DNA of 64,000 nt from Algorimicrobium sediminis (GCF_042684585.1 NZ_JBHULS010000002.1:620001-684000); one strand, 5' to 3'; shown: positions 16,485-25,553, counted from the first letter of the stretch. Notes: generated from the letters alone by a model not told the origin. Program-made: numbers and translations.

Positions 16485-19163
16485 TTACAACTTATAAGAA
16501 ATGGTAAACATAAATATTCTTGGCATGATAAAGGTTTTGCTATCACTTATATAAAAACTAGAAAATGAATTTTGCTGTTTAAATTCGGTGTTAAAAATGT
16601 TTGAAATACCCATTTCAAAACCCCAAGGACTATTTTCTGTTTGGTAAAAAAGCGATGTATTGGCGTTGTCAAATTGATTGTTTATGCCTGCTGTTTTATT
16701 CTTATAATTGTTGAATGTGTAATCGGCTTTGAAAATAAAATCGTTTAGAAAATCATATTCTAAAGCGGTGAAAATCTCATTGTTTTCAAATTTTGTTTTG
16801 TTTCCAAAGGCTTGATAATTACTAAAATCCTTGGTGTAAGCAATTTCGAAATTCGGCCAATTTTTAAAAAATGATTCTGCGCTAATCGTGGAAGAAACGC
16901 CTTTAGAAATATTTAAATTTGTTTGATTATTAACCAACTGATAAAAATCATTATAGGTAAAGCGACTTTTAAATTTATAGCTAATTTTTCTAATTTTCTT
17001 ATTAATGGCACCATTTACCGTCCACGTATGCTCTGGTTGATTGAACATAATTTCCGAATTAAATTGTTCAATACCATTTAACTGCGTAACGGTTTTAATT
17101 TGCTCAATTTTTTTAGTTAAGTTCGTCCCAACATTTAAATAAAAACCTTTAAAAAAACTAAATTTAGAATAATTTAAACTAGCTGAATGATACAATTGAT
17201 TTTCCAAACTCGTGTTCCCTTTATAAACCCTATTAAAGTTAGATAGTACAAAATTGTCTGCAAGCTGGTCAACACTTGGAAAACGCGCTTGTAACTGGTA
17301 TTTAAAATTAATTTTTTCGCTATTATTAAATTCAATTTTAGTTGAAAATTGGGGTAATAATAAGGCTTTACTTTTAGAGTCTTTATCATTAAATTGGCTG
17401 GTGTTCCATAAATAAACATGATAGTATAGAGCCGGTTTAAAGGTGGCTATACCTATTTGAAACTTATATTCTAAACCTATAAAGGGATTAACAAATTGGT
17501 ATTGAAAATCATTACCAAAACCAGCACTTGAAAAATTGTTGATGCTGCCATCACTCAATAATTGCACGTCATTTGAATACAGGTTATCAAAAGCGGCATT
17601 AATACCAATACTTGTATATAAATGATTAAAACTATTTAATACCCAATAATCCTTAACTATAGCATTGGCCACATGGGTTTTTATTTTTTTTGTTTGACGA
17701 ATAGTATAAAAATCATCGGTTTCCAACGGGATTAACCCTTGTAGGATTTGCTGATTCGTTTGCCAATTAACAACAGGTTTATTATTTTGGAAAGTATACG
17801 ACGCTTCTAAAGTACCAGTATGACTGTCAGTTAGTTTTTTACTGTAACTAACCTGCTGTTTCAGATTGATATTTTTAATATCAGATTGCGTTGCTATTTG
17901 GTTGTTTTGCACAGGATTTATAGTTGAAATAAATCCTTGACTATCATTGTTAGAAATCTTTACAAAACTATTATAACTCAAATCTTCTTTAAAACTTGGT
18001 TTGTATTCATAGGTTAGTTTTCCGATGGTGAAAAAAGTATTTACTGTGTTATTGCTTGTTCTATCTTCTATAAATGGTGTGTCATTATCTAAATAAGCCG
18101 TATTCGTTTCGGTTTGTGTTTCTATTTTGGCATTATTAGTAATAACATAAGCACTTATATCCGAATTTTTACTTATGGATTGCCTAATATTTCCAGCAGC
18201 AAATTGGTTGGTATTGGATTTATAATCGTTATTGTTTAAATACCTGGAAAAATCGCTATTAAACAAATTAAAATAACTCCCAACATCGTCCATGAGTTTA
18301 CCAAAACCTCCTTCAAACTCTAAATAATCTCGAAAAGTAAAACTCTTAACACCTGTATTATTCAAATCGCCTATAAAATTCAAGGTTGTTTCTGGACTAT
18401 AGTAAAATATGTTTGGATGCACCACATAACGTTTTTTTATTCCAGTTCCCGCTTCTACATCGCCAAACACAAACTTCTTTTTATCTGCTTTCAATTTTAT
18501 GTTCATGGCCAAGGTCTCACTATCTTTTAAGCCTTTCAGCATAGCAACTTCATTATAATTATCTAGCATTTCTACCTTATCAATGGCATCGGCAGGAATA
18601 TTGTTTACGGCTAGTTTACTATTTCCAGTAAAAAAGACTTTATCTTCAACCAATACTTTGGTTACACGCTTCCCGTTGGATGTTACGTTACCATCTCTAT
18701 CCACCTCAACACCAGGTAATTTTTTTAAAACATCGCGTAGTTTGTGTTCTTCGCCTGTTACAAATTTATCCGCTAAATATATAATGGTGTCTTTTTTTAC
18801 GGTTACAGGTGGTGTGTAGTGCAGCTCTACTTCTGTAAGTTGATTTAAACTTTCTTTCAAAGAGTAATTTTTAGAAATATCTGTTTCGGCTGTGACTAGT
18901 GTAAACGTTTGTGGCTCGTATCCCAAATAACTAACTGTAACTTCATACGTTTGGTTCATCTCTAATTTTAAGAGATAGTTACCTGCTTTATCGGTAATTG
19001 AAAAACGCATATCGGCATTTTCAGCATCTGGAACAGCCAGAATATTAGCATATTCTAATGGGTTTTGGAGCGTATCTTTAATAACGCCTGTTACCTCAAT
19101 ATTCTGGGCTTGTAAAACTACATGTGCCAAGAAAATGATAGCAGAAGTCAGTATATATTTCAT
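16485..19163 (-). CDS. TonB-dependent-receptor-like outer-membrane protein (module 2)
   Basis: An 892-residue protein with signal peptide (about 1-19, ending VVLQAQ), CarboxypepD_reg-like domain (20-105), plug region containing LRDVLKKLPGVEVDRDGNVT and KVEMLDNYNEVAMLKGLKDS, and a long barrel ending FMFTISYKL. It has the same length and plan as the protein at 12225 but is clearly divergent from it, so the two modules are not a recent duplication at this gene. It is the last gene of module 2 and follows two GLPGLI genes; 30 bases separate it from the nearest. A role in moving a peptide or metal complex across the outer membrane is possible but unproven. Confidence 0.85.
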   Translation of the reverse strand: MKYILTSAIIFLAHVVLQAQNIEVTGVIKDTLQNPLEYANILAVPDAENADMRFSITDKAGNYLLKLEMNQTYEVTVSYLGYEPQTFTLVTAETDISKNYSLKESLNQLTEVELHYTPPVTVKKDTIIYLADKFVTGEEHKLRDVLKKLPGVEVDRDGNVTSNGKRVTKVLVEDKVFFTGNSKLAVNNIPADAIDKVEMLDNYNEVAMLKGLKDSETLAMNIKLKADKKKFVFGDVEAGTGIKKRYVVHPNIFYYSPETTLNFIGDLNNTGVKSFTFRDYLEFEGGFGKLMDDVGSYFNLFNSDFSRYLNNNDYKSNTNQFAAGNIRQSISKNSDISAYVITNNAKIETQTETNTAYLDNDTPFIEDRTSNNTVNTFFTIGKLTYEYKPSFKEDLSYNSFVKISNNDSQGFISTINPVQNNQIATQSDIKNINLKQQVSYSKKLTDSHTGTLEASYTFQNNKPVVNWQTNQQILQGLIPLETDDFYTIRQTKKIKTHVANAIVKDYWVLNSFNHLYTSIGINAAFDNLYSNDVQLLSDGSINNFSSAGFGNDFQYQFVNPFIGLEYKFQIGIATFKPALYYHVYLWNTSQFNDKDSKSKALLLPQFSTKIEFNNSEKINFKYQLQARFPSVDQLADNFVLSNFNRVYKGNTSLENQLYHSASLNYSKFSFFKGFYLNVGTNLTKKIEQIKTVTQLNGIEQFNSEIMFNQPEHTWTVNGAINKKIRKISYKFKSRFTYNDFYQLVNNQTNLNISKGVSSTISAESFFKNWPNFEIAYTKDFSNYQAFGNKTKFENNEIFTALEYDFLNDFIFKADYTFNNYKNKTAGINNQFDNANTSLFYQTENSPWGFEMGISNIFNTEFKQQNSFSSFYISDSKTFIMPRIFMFTISYKL

Positions 19164-19193
19164 GCAATGACACTTTGAGTTTAGAAATAATAA

Positions 19194-19940
19194 TTACCTT
19201 CCAGAATTTTCTTTTAAAGTAGAAAAGGAAATAGTTTGCTGTTTTTGATAGTCCTCTTTACTTATAGTTTCACCTTCAGGCCAATTGATAACAATGAGTT
19301 TTTTAGGATTTAAGACGACTTTTTTAGCTACAAAATGCACAATATGGTCTTTATATTCCAAAACCAGACCAGGTAAATTGCCTACGTATTCTTTTGGCCC
19401 AAATGCTATTGGTATTTGTGGAGTGTACCAAACTTCAATGGCAACGGTTTCTTCATTCATTAATTCCTTGTATGCCATGGCTTTGTAACAAACATAATCA
19501 CCAATTTTTTTAATATTTTTTGTTAATTTCCAATCAATGTGTTCAAGGTTACTTTCTATATAAAGATCGGTACTTGAGTTATCTTGTAAAATTTGTTTTT
19601 TTAGTAATAAATTGGTGTAATAGTCACCTTGAGCTACCGCTCTTACAGCTAACATTTTATTTCTATCCAAACCTCCCAATGCCATAGCATTAACTAATCC
19701 AAATTTAGATTTGAATCCATTAAAGCTTAATTTACATTCAAAATTTGATGCTGTTTCAGCCATACTACTAAAAATTTGAAGGGCTGATTTATTTGATTCT
19801 CTTTTATAACGTTCTGCAACTGCATTATAAATTGGCTCTAAACTTACAGAATAGGTGACCGTCCCAGAAACTTGATTGCCTTGTGCAAAACCATTTAAAT
19901 GGATTAAGAGAATTAAAGTAACGAAAAAATATTTTTTCAT
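19194..19940 (-). CDS. GLPGLI family protein (module 2, second copy)
   Basis: A 248-residue exported protein: signal peptide about 1-20 (ending NGFAQG), then a beta-rich domain ending in the family hallmark FGPKEYVGNLPGLVLEYKDH and HFVAKKVVLNP. Length is normal for the family. It lies between another GLPGLI gene (stop at 20081) and the receptor gene. The function of GLPGLI proteins is not established; they are periplasmic or surface proteins frequently beside TonB-receptor-like genes. Confidence 0.85.
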   Translation of the reverse strand: MKKYFFVTLILLIHLNGFAQGNQVSGTVTYSVSLEPIYNAVAERYKRESNKSALQIFSSMAETASNFECKLSFNGFKSKFGLVNAMALGGLDRNKMLAVRAVAQGDYYTNLLLKKQILQDNSSTDLYIESNLEHIDWKLTKNIKKIGDYVCYKAMAYKELMNEETVAIEVWYTPQIPIAFGPKEYVGNLPGLVLEYKDHIVHFVAKKVVLNPKKLIVINWPEGETISKEDYQKQQTISFSTLKENSGR

Positions 19941-20080
19941 ATTGGGGAAAATTAAAAAACCATATTACAAATGATTTATATTTAATAACTTATCAATATT
20001 ATAATTGCTTGCGTACCCAATATATATTCATTGTGTGAATCCGATACTGCTTAATTACAAAATAAACAACGAATTATAAT

Positions 20081-20809
20081 TTATCTTTTTAAATCATCTT
20101 TAAAAGATTGTAAATTTTGAGTGGAAATTTTACTATATTCTAATTCAGAAATAACAGTACCTTTTTTTGGAAATTCAATTGAATAATTAATATTCTCAAA
20201 ACTAATTTTTTTTGCTTTAAATATTAAAGTGTTTCCATATTCTAATTCCAAAATCAAACCAGGAAGTTTACCATATTTTAAAGGACCAAATGGAGCGGCT
20301 ATATTGGGAGCATACCAAGCAATAATCTTATGGTTATTATTTCTAATAATTTCGTTAGTAAACGCCAAATAGCATTTATATTTACCTATCTGCTTAGTTT
20401 CTTTAGTTAAACTCCACTCAATATCTTTCTTTTCTAAATTTATTAAATAAGTTTTTCCTCCTCGATTTATTTCAAGAACTTGATTATTATTAACAATATC
20501 GGTAAAGTAAATCCCTTTACTTCCAATCATTTTTGCCATAGCATAAAAAGTAGGCGATATGTTTTCTGGAAGGATTGATTTTTGATGTCTAAATACAGAC
20601 TTGTTATGATTGAAAATCAACTCTAAATTAACACTTTCCGAAGCCTCCGAAATATTATTTAGAATTTCTTTTGTTTTATCAGGTGTATTATTTTGATTGT
20701 TTTGAAAAAAAATTTCTAGACTATATTCTACTTTACCTCCACCGTTTTGAGCAAAACTTGAAAAACAATAAAGCAGGAAAATATTAATCAGTATATGCGT
20801 TGTTTTCAT
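20081..20809 (-). CDS. GLPGLI family protein (module 2, first copy)
   Basis: A 242-residue exported protein with a signal peptide about 1-20 (ending FSSFAQ) and the hallmark FGPLKYGKLPGLILELEYGN followed by FKAKKISFEN. It follows the peptide gene at 20886 after 76 bases and precedes a second GLPGLI gene after 140 bases. Two unlike GLPGLI proteins in one module suggests that they work as a pair or have different partners; their sequences differ widely outside the hallmark. Confidence 0.85.
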   Translation of the reverse strand: MKTTHILINIFLLYCFSSFAQNGGGKVEYSLEIFFQNNQNNTPDKTKEILNNISEASESVNLELIFNHNKSVFRHQKSILPENISPTFYAMAKMIGSKGIYFTDIVNNNQVLEINRGGKTYLINLEKKDIEWSLTKETKQIGKYKCYLAFTNEIIRNNNHKIIAWYAPNIAAPFGPLKYGKLPGLILELEYGNTLIFKAKKISFENINYSIEFPKKGTVISELEYSKISTQNLQSFKDDLKR

Positions 20810-20885
20810 AATTGATAATATTAAACTTTCTAAACTAATGAAAATTGCACTAATTTAGAAAGTCAAATTAATTTATATATTTAGA

Positions 20886-21110
20886 CTAACAACTACCATC
20901 CCATGCCCATCCTTCACATACTGCATAAAAACCATTGCCTAAACAGCTTATAATATCATCAGACAGAGGACTATTATCCAAAGTTTCAACAAAATCAAAA
21001 GTTTCCTCAACACAATCCTTTTTTTGTATGATTTCTTTAGACGTGGCTTCAATCGTTGTCATACTCATCATAAAGATAGTCAAACAAAAAATACTCAATA
21101 ATTTTTTCAT
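20886..21110 (-). CDS. Short secreted Cys-rich peptide precursor (module 2)
   Basis: A 74-residue product. The signal peptide MKKLLSIFCLTIFMMSM is almost the same as that of the peptide at 22291, followed by EIIQKKDC, also shared. The mature part of about 50 residues is acidic and has four cysteines (in KKDC, IISC, YAVC and the last residue). The end YAVCEGWAWDGSC is Trp/Gly-rich. No family was recognised. A conserved signal and 'KKDC' segment with a divergent remainder is what one expects of a diversified secreted peptide family. Confidence 0.65.
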   Translation of the reverse strand: MKKLLSIFCLTIFMMSMTTIEATSKEIIQKKDCVEETFDFVETLDNSPLSDDIISCLGNGFYAVCEGWAWDGSC

Positions 21111-21140
21111 AATTTCTAAAATATTAAACCTGTTTACAAT

Positions 21141-21314
21141 TTATAGAACAGGTTGATTAATAAACATTTTTGGCTTATAGTAAAGCCTTGAAGTTTTAAC
21201 TTTAGAAGTTTTGTTGAAGTTATTGTTTTGAAGTATTGTGTACGTTATCCATAATAGAATATAAATAAAAAACTGACGCCAGTTTAAGATCTCGATTATG
21301 CTTCGAGCAACCAT
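21141..21314 (-). CDS. Small leader ORF, copy 2
   Basis: A 57-codon frame starting MVARSIIEILNWRQFFIYIL and ending MFINQPVL, the counterpart of the 62-codon frame in copy 1. The stop falls within the hairpin that precedes the peptide gene. Same caveats as copy 1. Confidence 0.35.
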   Translation of the reverse strand: MVARSIIEILNWRQFFIYILLWITYTILQNNNFNKTSKVKTSRLYYKPKMFINQPVL

Positions 21315-21325
21315 TTTAGAAACTT

Positions 21326-21362
21326 CAAATCTAAAACAATTCCTCTGGGCTTTTCAAACCTA
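21326..21362 (-). promoter_or_regulatory. Two Bacteroidota-type promoter boxes, leader copy 2
   Basis: Minus-strand TAGGTTTG (21355-21362) and TAGATTTG (21326-21333), identical in sequence and spacing to copy 1. Confidence 0.5.
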
Positions 21363-21433
21363 AAAAAAAAACTATTATGTACACAAGCTTTTTTAGAGAA
21401 TGTTATGTATTTCATCGAAAACTCAAAAAACCG

Positions 21434-21450
21434 TTACGGTTTTACCGTAA
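21434..21450. promoter_or_regulatory. Conserved dyad TTACGG-N5-CCGTAA, copy 2
   Basis: Arms at 21434-21439 and 21445-21450, loop TTTTA. Position relative to the leader ORF is 120 bases upstream, as in the other copies. Confidence 0.5.
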
Positions 21451-21528
21451 AAAGGGATCCTGTCCGCAGTAATACTTTTTTACTTCTACTAAAATTGGTA
21501 AATTCGATTGGTGTATTTTTAACTACTT

Positions 21529-22248
21529 TTAGTTTTTATCAAAAAAATCTGCCATTTTATCACCAACCATTTTTAGAAATTCAGCCTCTTTTATTGTTTT
21601 ATCAGAATTGGGTCTTTCTATAAATTTGACACTAGTGTCTTTTATTATTATATGTGACGCGTAAAATGTTAACTTTCTATTTATAGTTGCTTCTAATATC
21701 AATCCTGGTAAGCCAGTTAATCCGTTTGGACCATAAGAAACCGCTATTTTATTAGTAAACCAGGCTGTAATATTTGAGTTTAATGACTCCGCCTTATAGC
21801 ATGTGAAATCTCCTATTTGTTTTGTTTCGTTCATAATTTTCCAAGACTCTTTGTTAAAAGGCATCAAAATATTAAAATTTATCCCAGAAAAATTCTTGTT
21901 TAATATTTTCACCGAGTCTTGTGTGCTTGTGTAGTAAAGTCCTCGAATAGATATGGACGCCATATTATAATATGGATCTGTATCTAAAGCCATTTTTTCA
22001 ACTTGATAAAAAACACTTTCTTTTGAATTAAACTGAAGACGACATTCAATTAATTGACTGGCCTTGTTAATAGCCGTTATCCTGTTTTTAATAGAATTAT
22101 CCAAGTTTTGATTTTTTAGATCATCTATTACTTTAACTTTATAATGTATTGTAGATATCGTCTCATGCTGTTGAGCAGTTGATATATGGATACAAAAAAC
22201 TAAACTTAAAAAAGATGGAAAATACTTAACAAAACTAGGATAATTCAT
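21529..22248 (-). CDS. GLPGLI family protein (module 3)
   Basis: A 239-residue exported protein with a signal segment around residues 5-25 (ending HISTAQ) and the exact hallmark GLTGLPGLILEATINRKLTF. It follows the peptide gene at 22291 after 42 bases. No receptor gene follows; instead leader copy 2 begins downstream, so module 3 is shorter than modules 1 and 2. It may share the receptor of module 2, or have lost its own. Confidence 0.85.
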   Translation of the reverse strand: MNYPSFVKYFPSFLSLVFCIHISTAQQHETISTIHYKVKVIDDLKNQNLDNSIKNRITAINKASQLIECRLQFNSKESVFYQVEKMALDTDPYYNMASISIRGLYYTSTQDSVKILNKNFSGINFNILMPFNKESWKIMNETKQIGDFTCYKAESLNSNITAWFTNKIAVSYGPNGLTGLPGLILEATINRKLTFYASHIIIKDTSVKFIERPNSDKTIKEAEFLKMVGDKMADFFDKN

Positions 22249-22290
22249 ATGTGATAATTTACTTACTGGAGTGAATGCAAATAATGAATA

Positions 22291-22491
22291 TTAACAACCC
22301 TGAATAAGCAATAAAACTAATTCAGCTCCTTGGTCTTCAGAATAACCGTAATTTTCCATATTGTAGAAAGCTATTTCTCTTGCCTCATCAATACAGTCTT
22401 TTTTCTGAATTACCTCTTTGGCTATACTTTTATTTGATGTCATACTCATCATAAAGATAGACAAACAAAAAATACTCAATAATTTTCTCAT
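22291..22491 (-). CDS. Short secreted peptide precursor (module 3)
   Basis: A 66-residue product with signal MRKLLSIFCLSIFMMSM and the shared segment EVIQKKDC; the mature part is only about 40 residues, acidic, with two cysteines (in KKDC and at the very end, LIQGC). It is the closest relative of the peptide at 20886. The leader in front is copy 3. Function unknown; see the module discussion in the findings. Confidence 0.65.
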   Translation of the reverse strand: MRKLLSIFCLSIFMMSMTSNKSIAKEVIQKKDCIDEAREIAFYNMENYGYSEDQGAELVLLLIQGC

Positions 22492-22521
22492 AATTTCTAA
22501 AATATTAAACCTGTTTACAAT

Positions 22522-22707
22522 TTATAGAACAGGTTGATTAATAAACGTGTTTAGCTTATAATAAAGCCTTGACGTTTTAACTTTAGAAGTTTTGTTGAAG
22601 TTTTTTTTTTGAAGTTTTACTTGGCTATTCTGTATCCAGAACATAAAAAAAAGGGACGCCAGTCTGTGATCTTGATTGTGCTTTTGGCAACTATTAATGG
22701 ACTTCAA
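22522..22707 (-). CDS. Small leader ORF, copy 3
   Basis: A 61-codon frame whose second half (NFNKTSKVKTSRLYYK, then FINQPVL) matches copies 1 and 2, while the first half is different although still open. Retention of the frame through diverged sequence is mild support for translation. Confidence 0.35.
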   Translation of the reverse strand: MKSINSCQKHNQDHRLASLFFMFWIQNSQVKLQKKNFNKTSKVKTSRLYYKLNTFINQPVL

Positions 22708-22821
22708 AACCCTAAATAATCACCTTCAGCACCTAAACCTACCAATTTAAAAAGCAAAACACCTATTTTTAAACGTTTTTTTTGCAGTTCATCAAAAAGT
22801 GCTGAAAATCGTTATTTTCAA

Positions 22822-22838
22822 TTACGGTTTTCCCGTAA
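22822..22838. promoter_or_regulatory. Conserved dyad TTACGG-N5-CCGTAA, copy 3
   Basis: Arms at 22822-22827 and 22833-22838, loop TTTTC, kept although the sequence on both sides has diverged from copies 1 and 2. Conservation against a changed background supports a functional site. Confidence 0.55.
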
Positions 22839-23187
22839 AATGACCCAGTTTCAGCACTTTGGGTTTTTTGAGGTTTTTGGAAACAGACTTTGGAAAGGCG
22901 TTTTGAAACGTTAATTTGAATTAGCGCTCCATTTTAATAAGCAAGTTACATTATTACATAAAATATATAAAAAGAAAAAATTATTCGTTATGTCCATGTT
23001 TCAATACGTTAACTTTTTTAAGCTAATTTTTTGAAATCTACGCTTTCTATATAAAGAAGCGTGTAAAAACCAGATGTGATGTATTTATTGGTGTGTATGT
23101 TATTAATTGTTTAACTAATTTTAAAAATAATTAAACAAAATTGTTTTAATTTTAGTTTTTGTCATTCTATCCAAGTACTTTTGTATC

Positions 23188-24042
23188 ATGATGAAGCTAA
23201 CTTGTAAAGACGTTTTTCGTTTATCCAGACCTAGATTTTGGATGTATGTGTTGGGCACTTTTCTTGTTGGGGTTATAGCCTCTGGCAATTTATTTTTATA
23301 CGATACGGCCACAACGTGGCTTTTAGTGGCGTTCGGCTTGTTTTTCTCGTTACCAGCAAATGTTTTTATATACGGTGTTAATGATATTTACGACTATCAA
23401 ACCGATGTGTTAAACGACAAAAAAGTGAGTTATGAAACCGTTTTACCTAAAAATAAACACAGGAGTTTGTGGTTGGTTATAATTTTGTTAGTAATACCTT
23501 TTTTGCCTTTATTTTTTGCTGTTAACACGGCAACTAAATATGCCTTTTTGGTATTTTTATTTACGGGACTGTTTTATTCTGCAACACCAATTAGAGCTAA
23601 AAGTAAGCCACCTTTAGATGTGTTGTTTTCTGCTATTATTTATGTGTCGCCAGCGTTGGTAGGGTTTTTTATTACAGGTAACACGCATATTGAGTGGTTA
23701 GCTGTGTTGGGCGGTCTTGTTTGGGCTTTTGGTATGCAAACCTACTCTGCTGTTCCAGACATTAAAGCCGACTCCAAGGCAGGAGTACGTACGTTGGCTA
23801 CCATGTTGGGTAAACAAAATGCCTTATGGTTTTGTTTGGCTGCTTATATAATTTCGGCATTTATTTGCTATTACTATATTGGGTTGCTTGCATTGGTTTT
23901 TGGCCTGGTGTATACGGTTATTGTTTTATTAAGTATGTATAACGCATCTAAATTATTTAAATATTACACCTATTTTCCCCTAATAAATGTTGTATCTGGT
24001 GCTAGTTTGTTCTTCTATTTATTTTTTAAATCGCTGGGTTAG
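23188..24042 (+). CDS. UbiA-family prenyltransferase, lycopene-elongase-like
   Basis: A 284-residue polytopic membrane protein with about eight hydrophobic segments. The first aspartate motif is NDIYDYQTDVLNDKK and the second is DIKADSKAGVRTLAT, both diagnostic for UbiA prenyltransferases. The start (LSRPRFWMYVLGTFLVGV) is like that of lycopene elongases/hydratases of the bacterioruberin pathway. Next to it, convergent with a five-base gap, is a CrtI-type desaturase, so a carotenoid role is more likely than quinone synthesis; that is inference. A TACTTTTG box at 23176-23183 just before the ATG could be a promoter of a nearly leaderless transcript. Confidence 0.8.
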   Translation: MMKLTCKDVFRLSRPRFWMYVLGTFLVGVIASGNLFLYDTATTWLLVAFGLFFSLPANVFIYGVNDIYDYQTDVLNDKKVSYETVLPKNKHRSLWLVIILLVIPFLPLFFAVNTATKYAFLVFLFTGLFYSATPIRAKSKPPLDVLFSAIIYVSPALVGFFITGNTHIEWLAVLGGLVWAFGMQTYSAVPDIKADSKAGVRTLATMLGKQNALWFCLAAYIISAFICYYYIGLLALVFGLVYTVIVLLSMYNASKLFKYYTYFPLINVVSGASLFFYLFFKSLG

Positions 24043-24047
24043 TTTAG

Positions 24048-25553
24048 TTACAATTGTTTAAGTGGTTTAGACGCTTTAATATTCATGACGCGCTTGTAAA
24101 CTAACTCTGCCGAAATTAAACAAATGGGCATTCCTATTCCTGGGCTTGTTCCAGCGCCAACATAATATAGGTTTTTAACCTTTTTGCTGTAGTTTAGCGG
24201 TCGTTTTAAGGTTTGCTTAAGTGTGTGCGCCAATCCTAAAGCAGTGCCTTTATAAGCGTTATAATCTCTTTTAAAATCGTCACTCCAATAGCAGCGTTCG
24301 TACACAATATAGTCTTCTAAATTTGGAAGATTTAAATCGGTTTTCATAAGATTTAAAATTTTCTGGCGGTAGGTGGAGGCTGCTCCTTCAGAAATTGTTA
24401 AACCCGGAGGTATGGGAACCAAAACAAATAAATTGTCGGTGCCAGGTGGTGCTAATTCTGGATCTGTTTCGGTTGGTTTACAAATGTAATAACTTGGATC
24501 GTTAGGAAGTTGAGGGGCATCAAAAAGTTCTTTAAAATTTTGTTTCCAATCGGCTCCAAATCGTAAATTATGATGGCTTAAAACATCTAACTTGCGGTTT
24601 AAACCAAGGTACATGATAAAAGCACTTGGGCTAACTACAGCTTTTTCCCAATAGCGTTCAGGGTAGGTTTGGTAAGGTGTGTCTAGCAGTTGCGTTTCTG
24701 TAAACCACAAATCGGCATTCGAAATTACGGTATCGGCATGTAAGGTGCTTCCATCCTTAAATTGAACGCCCGTAGCACGTTTTTTTTCTACTACAATTTT
24801 TGTTACCGGTGCGCTGGTTTTGTATGTAACACCATGTTTTTTGCCTATGGCAACGAGTGCGTTTACAATTTCATAAATACCACCTTTAGGGTAATATACG
24901 CCCATATTAAAATCGATGGCATTCATAATATTGTACATGGCCGGTGTTTTGGCTGGATCCGATCCTAAAAACACCAAGGTGTATTCTAATATTTTTTTTA
25001 TTCTGTCGCTTTCAAACCATTTATTTAAATAGGATTGCATGGTTTGAAACGGATTTAATTCAATCCCTTTTTTTATAATACGCCATTTTAAAAAATCTGT
25101 TGAAAAACCCAAATTACGGTACATAAATGTTTCTTTTGCCATTTCGTACTGCTCTCCAGATCGTTTTAGATATTCTTTAATTTTGGGTGTAATACCTGGT
25201 TCTAGCTGCTCAAAAAGAGGAAGGTCTTTTTCTAGATTGGAATAAATATCTACTATGGGTAATTCATTGTCGCCCGAGAAAAACACACGATATGACGGGG
25301 CAAGTTTTACCAAATCTAGATGTTCGGTAATGTCTTCATTTAGTAATTTAAAATAGTGTTCAAAAACGTCTGGCATTAAGTACCACGAGGGTCCCATATC
25401 AAAAGTGTAGCCTTCTGCTTTAAAAATATTTGCGCGCCCACCTAAGGTGGTATTTTTTTCTATAACGGTAACGTTATGACCAGATTTTGCCAGAAGCGCC
25501 GCAGCGCCTAAACCACCAATTCCGGAACCTATAATTATAATGTTCTTTTTCAC
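24048..25553 (-). CDS. crtI: CrtI-type carotenoid desaturase
   Basis: A 501-residue FAD enzyme of the phytoene desaturase family. The dinucleotide-binding motif IIIGSGIGGLGAAALLAKSG is at the N-terminus, followed by the family segment FDMGPSWYLMPDVFEHYF, and the C-terminal FAD contact VGAGTSPGIGMPICLISAEL is intact. Length is normal. It may desaturate phytoene or a later C40/C50 intermediate (CrtD-like); sequence alone does not settle this. No crtB follows, and the neighbouring gene is a UbiA prenyltransferase on the opposite strand. Confidence 0.85.
   Translation of the reverse strand: MKKNIIIIGSGIGGLGAAALLAKSGHNVTVIEKNTTLGGRANIFKAEGYTFDMGPSWYLMPDVFEHYFKLLNEDITEHLDLVKLAPSYRVFFSGDNELPIVDIYSNLEKDLPLFEQLEPGITPKIKEYLKRSGEQYEMAKETFMYRNLGFSTDFLKWRIIKKGIELNPFQTMQSYLNKWFESDRIKKILEYTLVFLGSDPAKTPAMYNIMNAIDFNMGVYYPKGGIYEIVNALVAIGKKHGVTYKTSAPVTKIVVEKKRATGVQFKDGSTLHADTVISNADLWFTETQLLDTPYQTYPERYWEKAVVSPSAFIMYLGLNRKLDVLSHHNLRFGADWKQNFKELFDAPQLPNDPSYYICKPTETDPELAPPGTDNLFVLVPIPPGLTISEGAASTYRQKILNLMKTDLNLPNLEDYIVYERCYWSDDFKRDYNAYKGTALGLAHTLKQTLKRPLNYSKKVKNLYYVGAGTSPGIGMPICLISAELVYKRVMNIKASKPLKQL

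Larger units (their letters stand above)
21111..21455 (-). repeat. Repeated module leader, copy 2
   Basis: Nearly identical by eye to copy 1 over about 280 bases (15956-16240 against 21111-21395). Elements in minus-strand order: dyad at 21434-21450, promoter boxes, small ORF 21314-21141, hairpin ACCTGTT/AACAGGT (21128-21134 with 21147-21153), then the peptide start. The hairpin arms change together between copy 1 (6 bp) and copies 2 and 3 (7 bp). Confidence 0.8.
22492..22845 (-). repeat. Repeated module leader, copy 3 (diverged)
   Basis: The peptide-proximal part (about 22492-22600) matches copy 2 closely, including the hairpin ACCTGTT/AACAGGT at 22509-22515 and 22528-22534. The middle has diverged and the TAnnTTTG boxes are imperfect (TAGGTTTA instead). 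The dyad at 22822-22838 is kept, and the stretch CAGCACTTTGGG beyond it is shared with copy 1. Confidence 0.7.
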
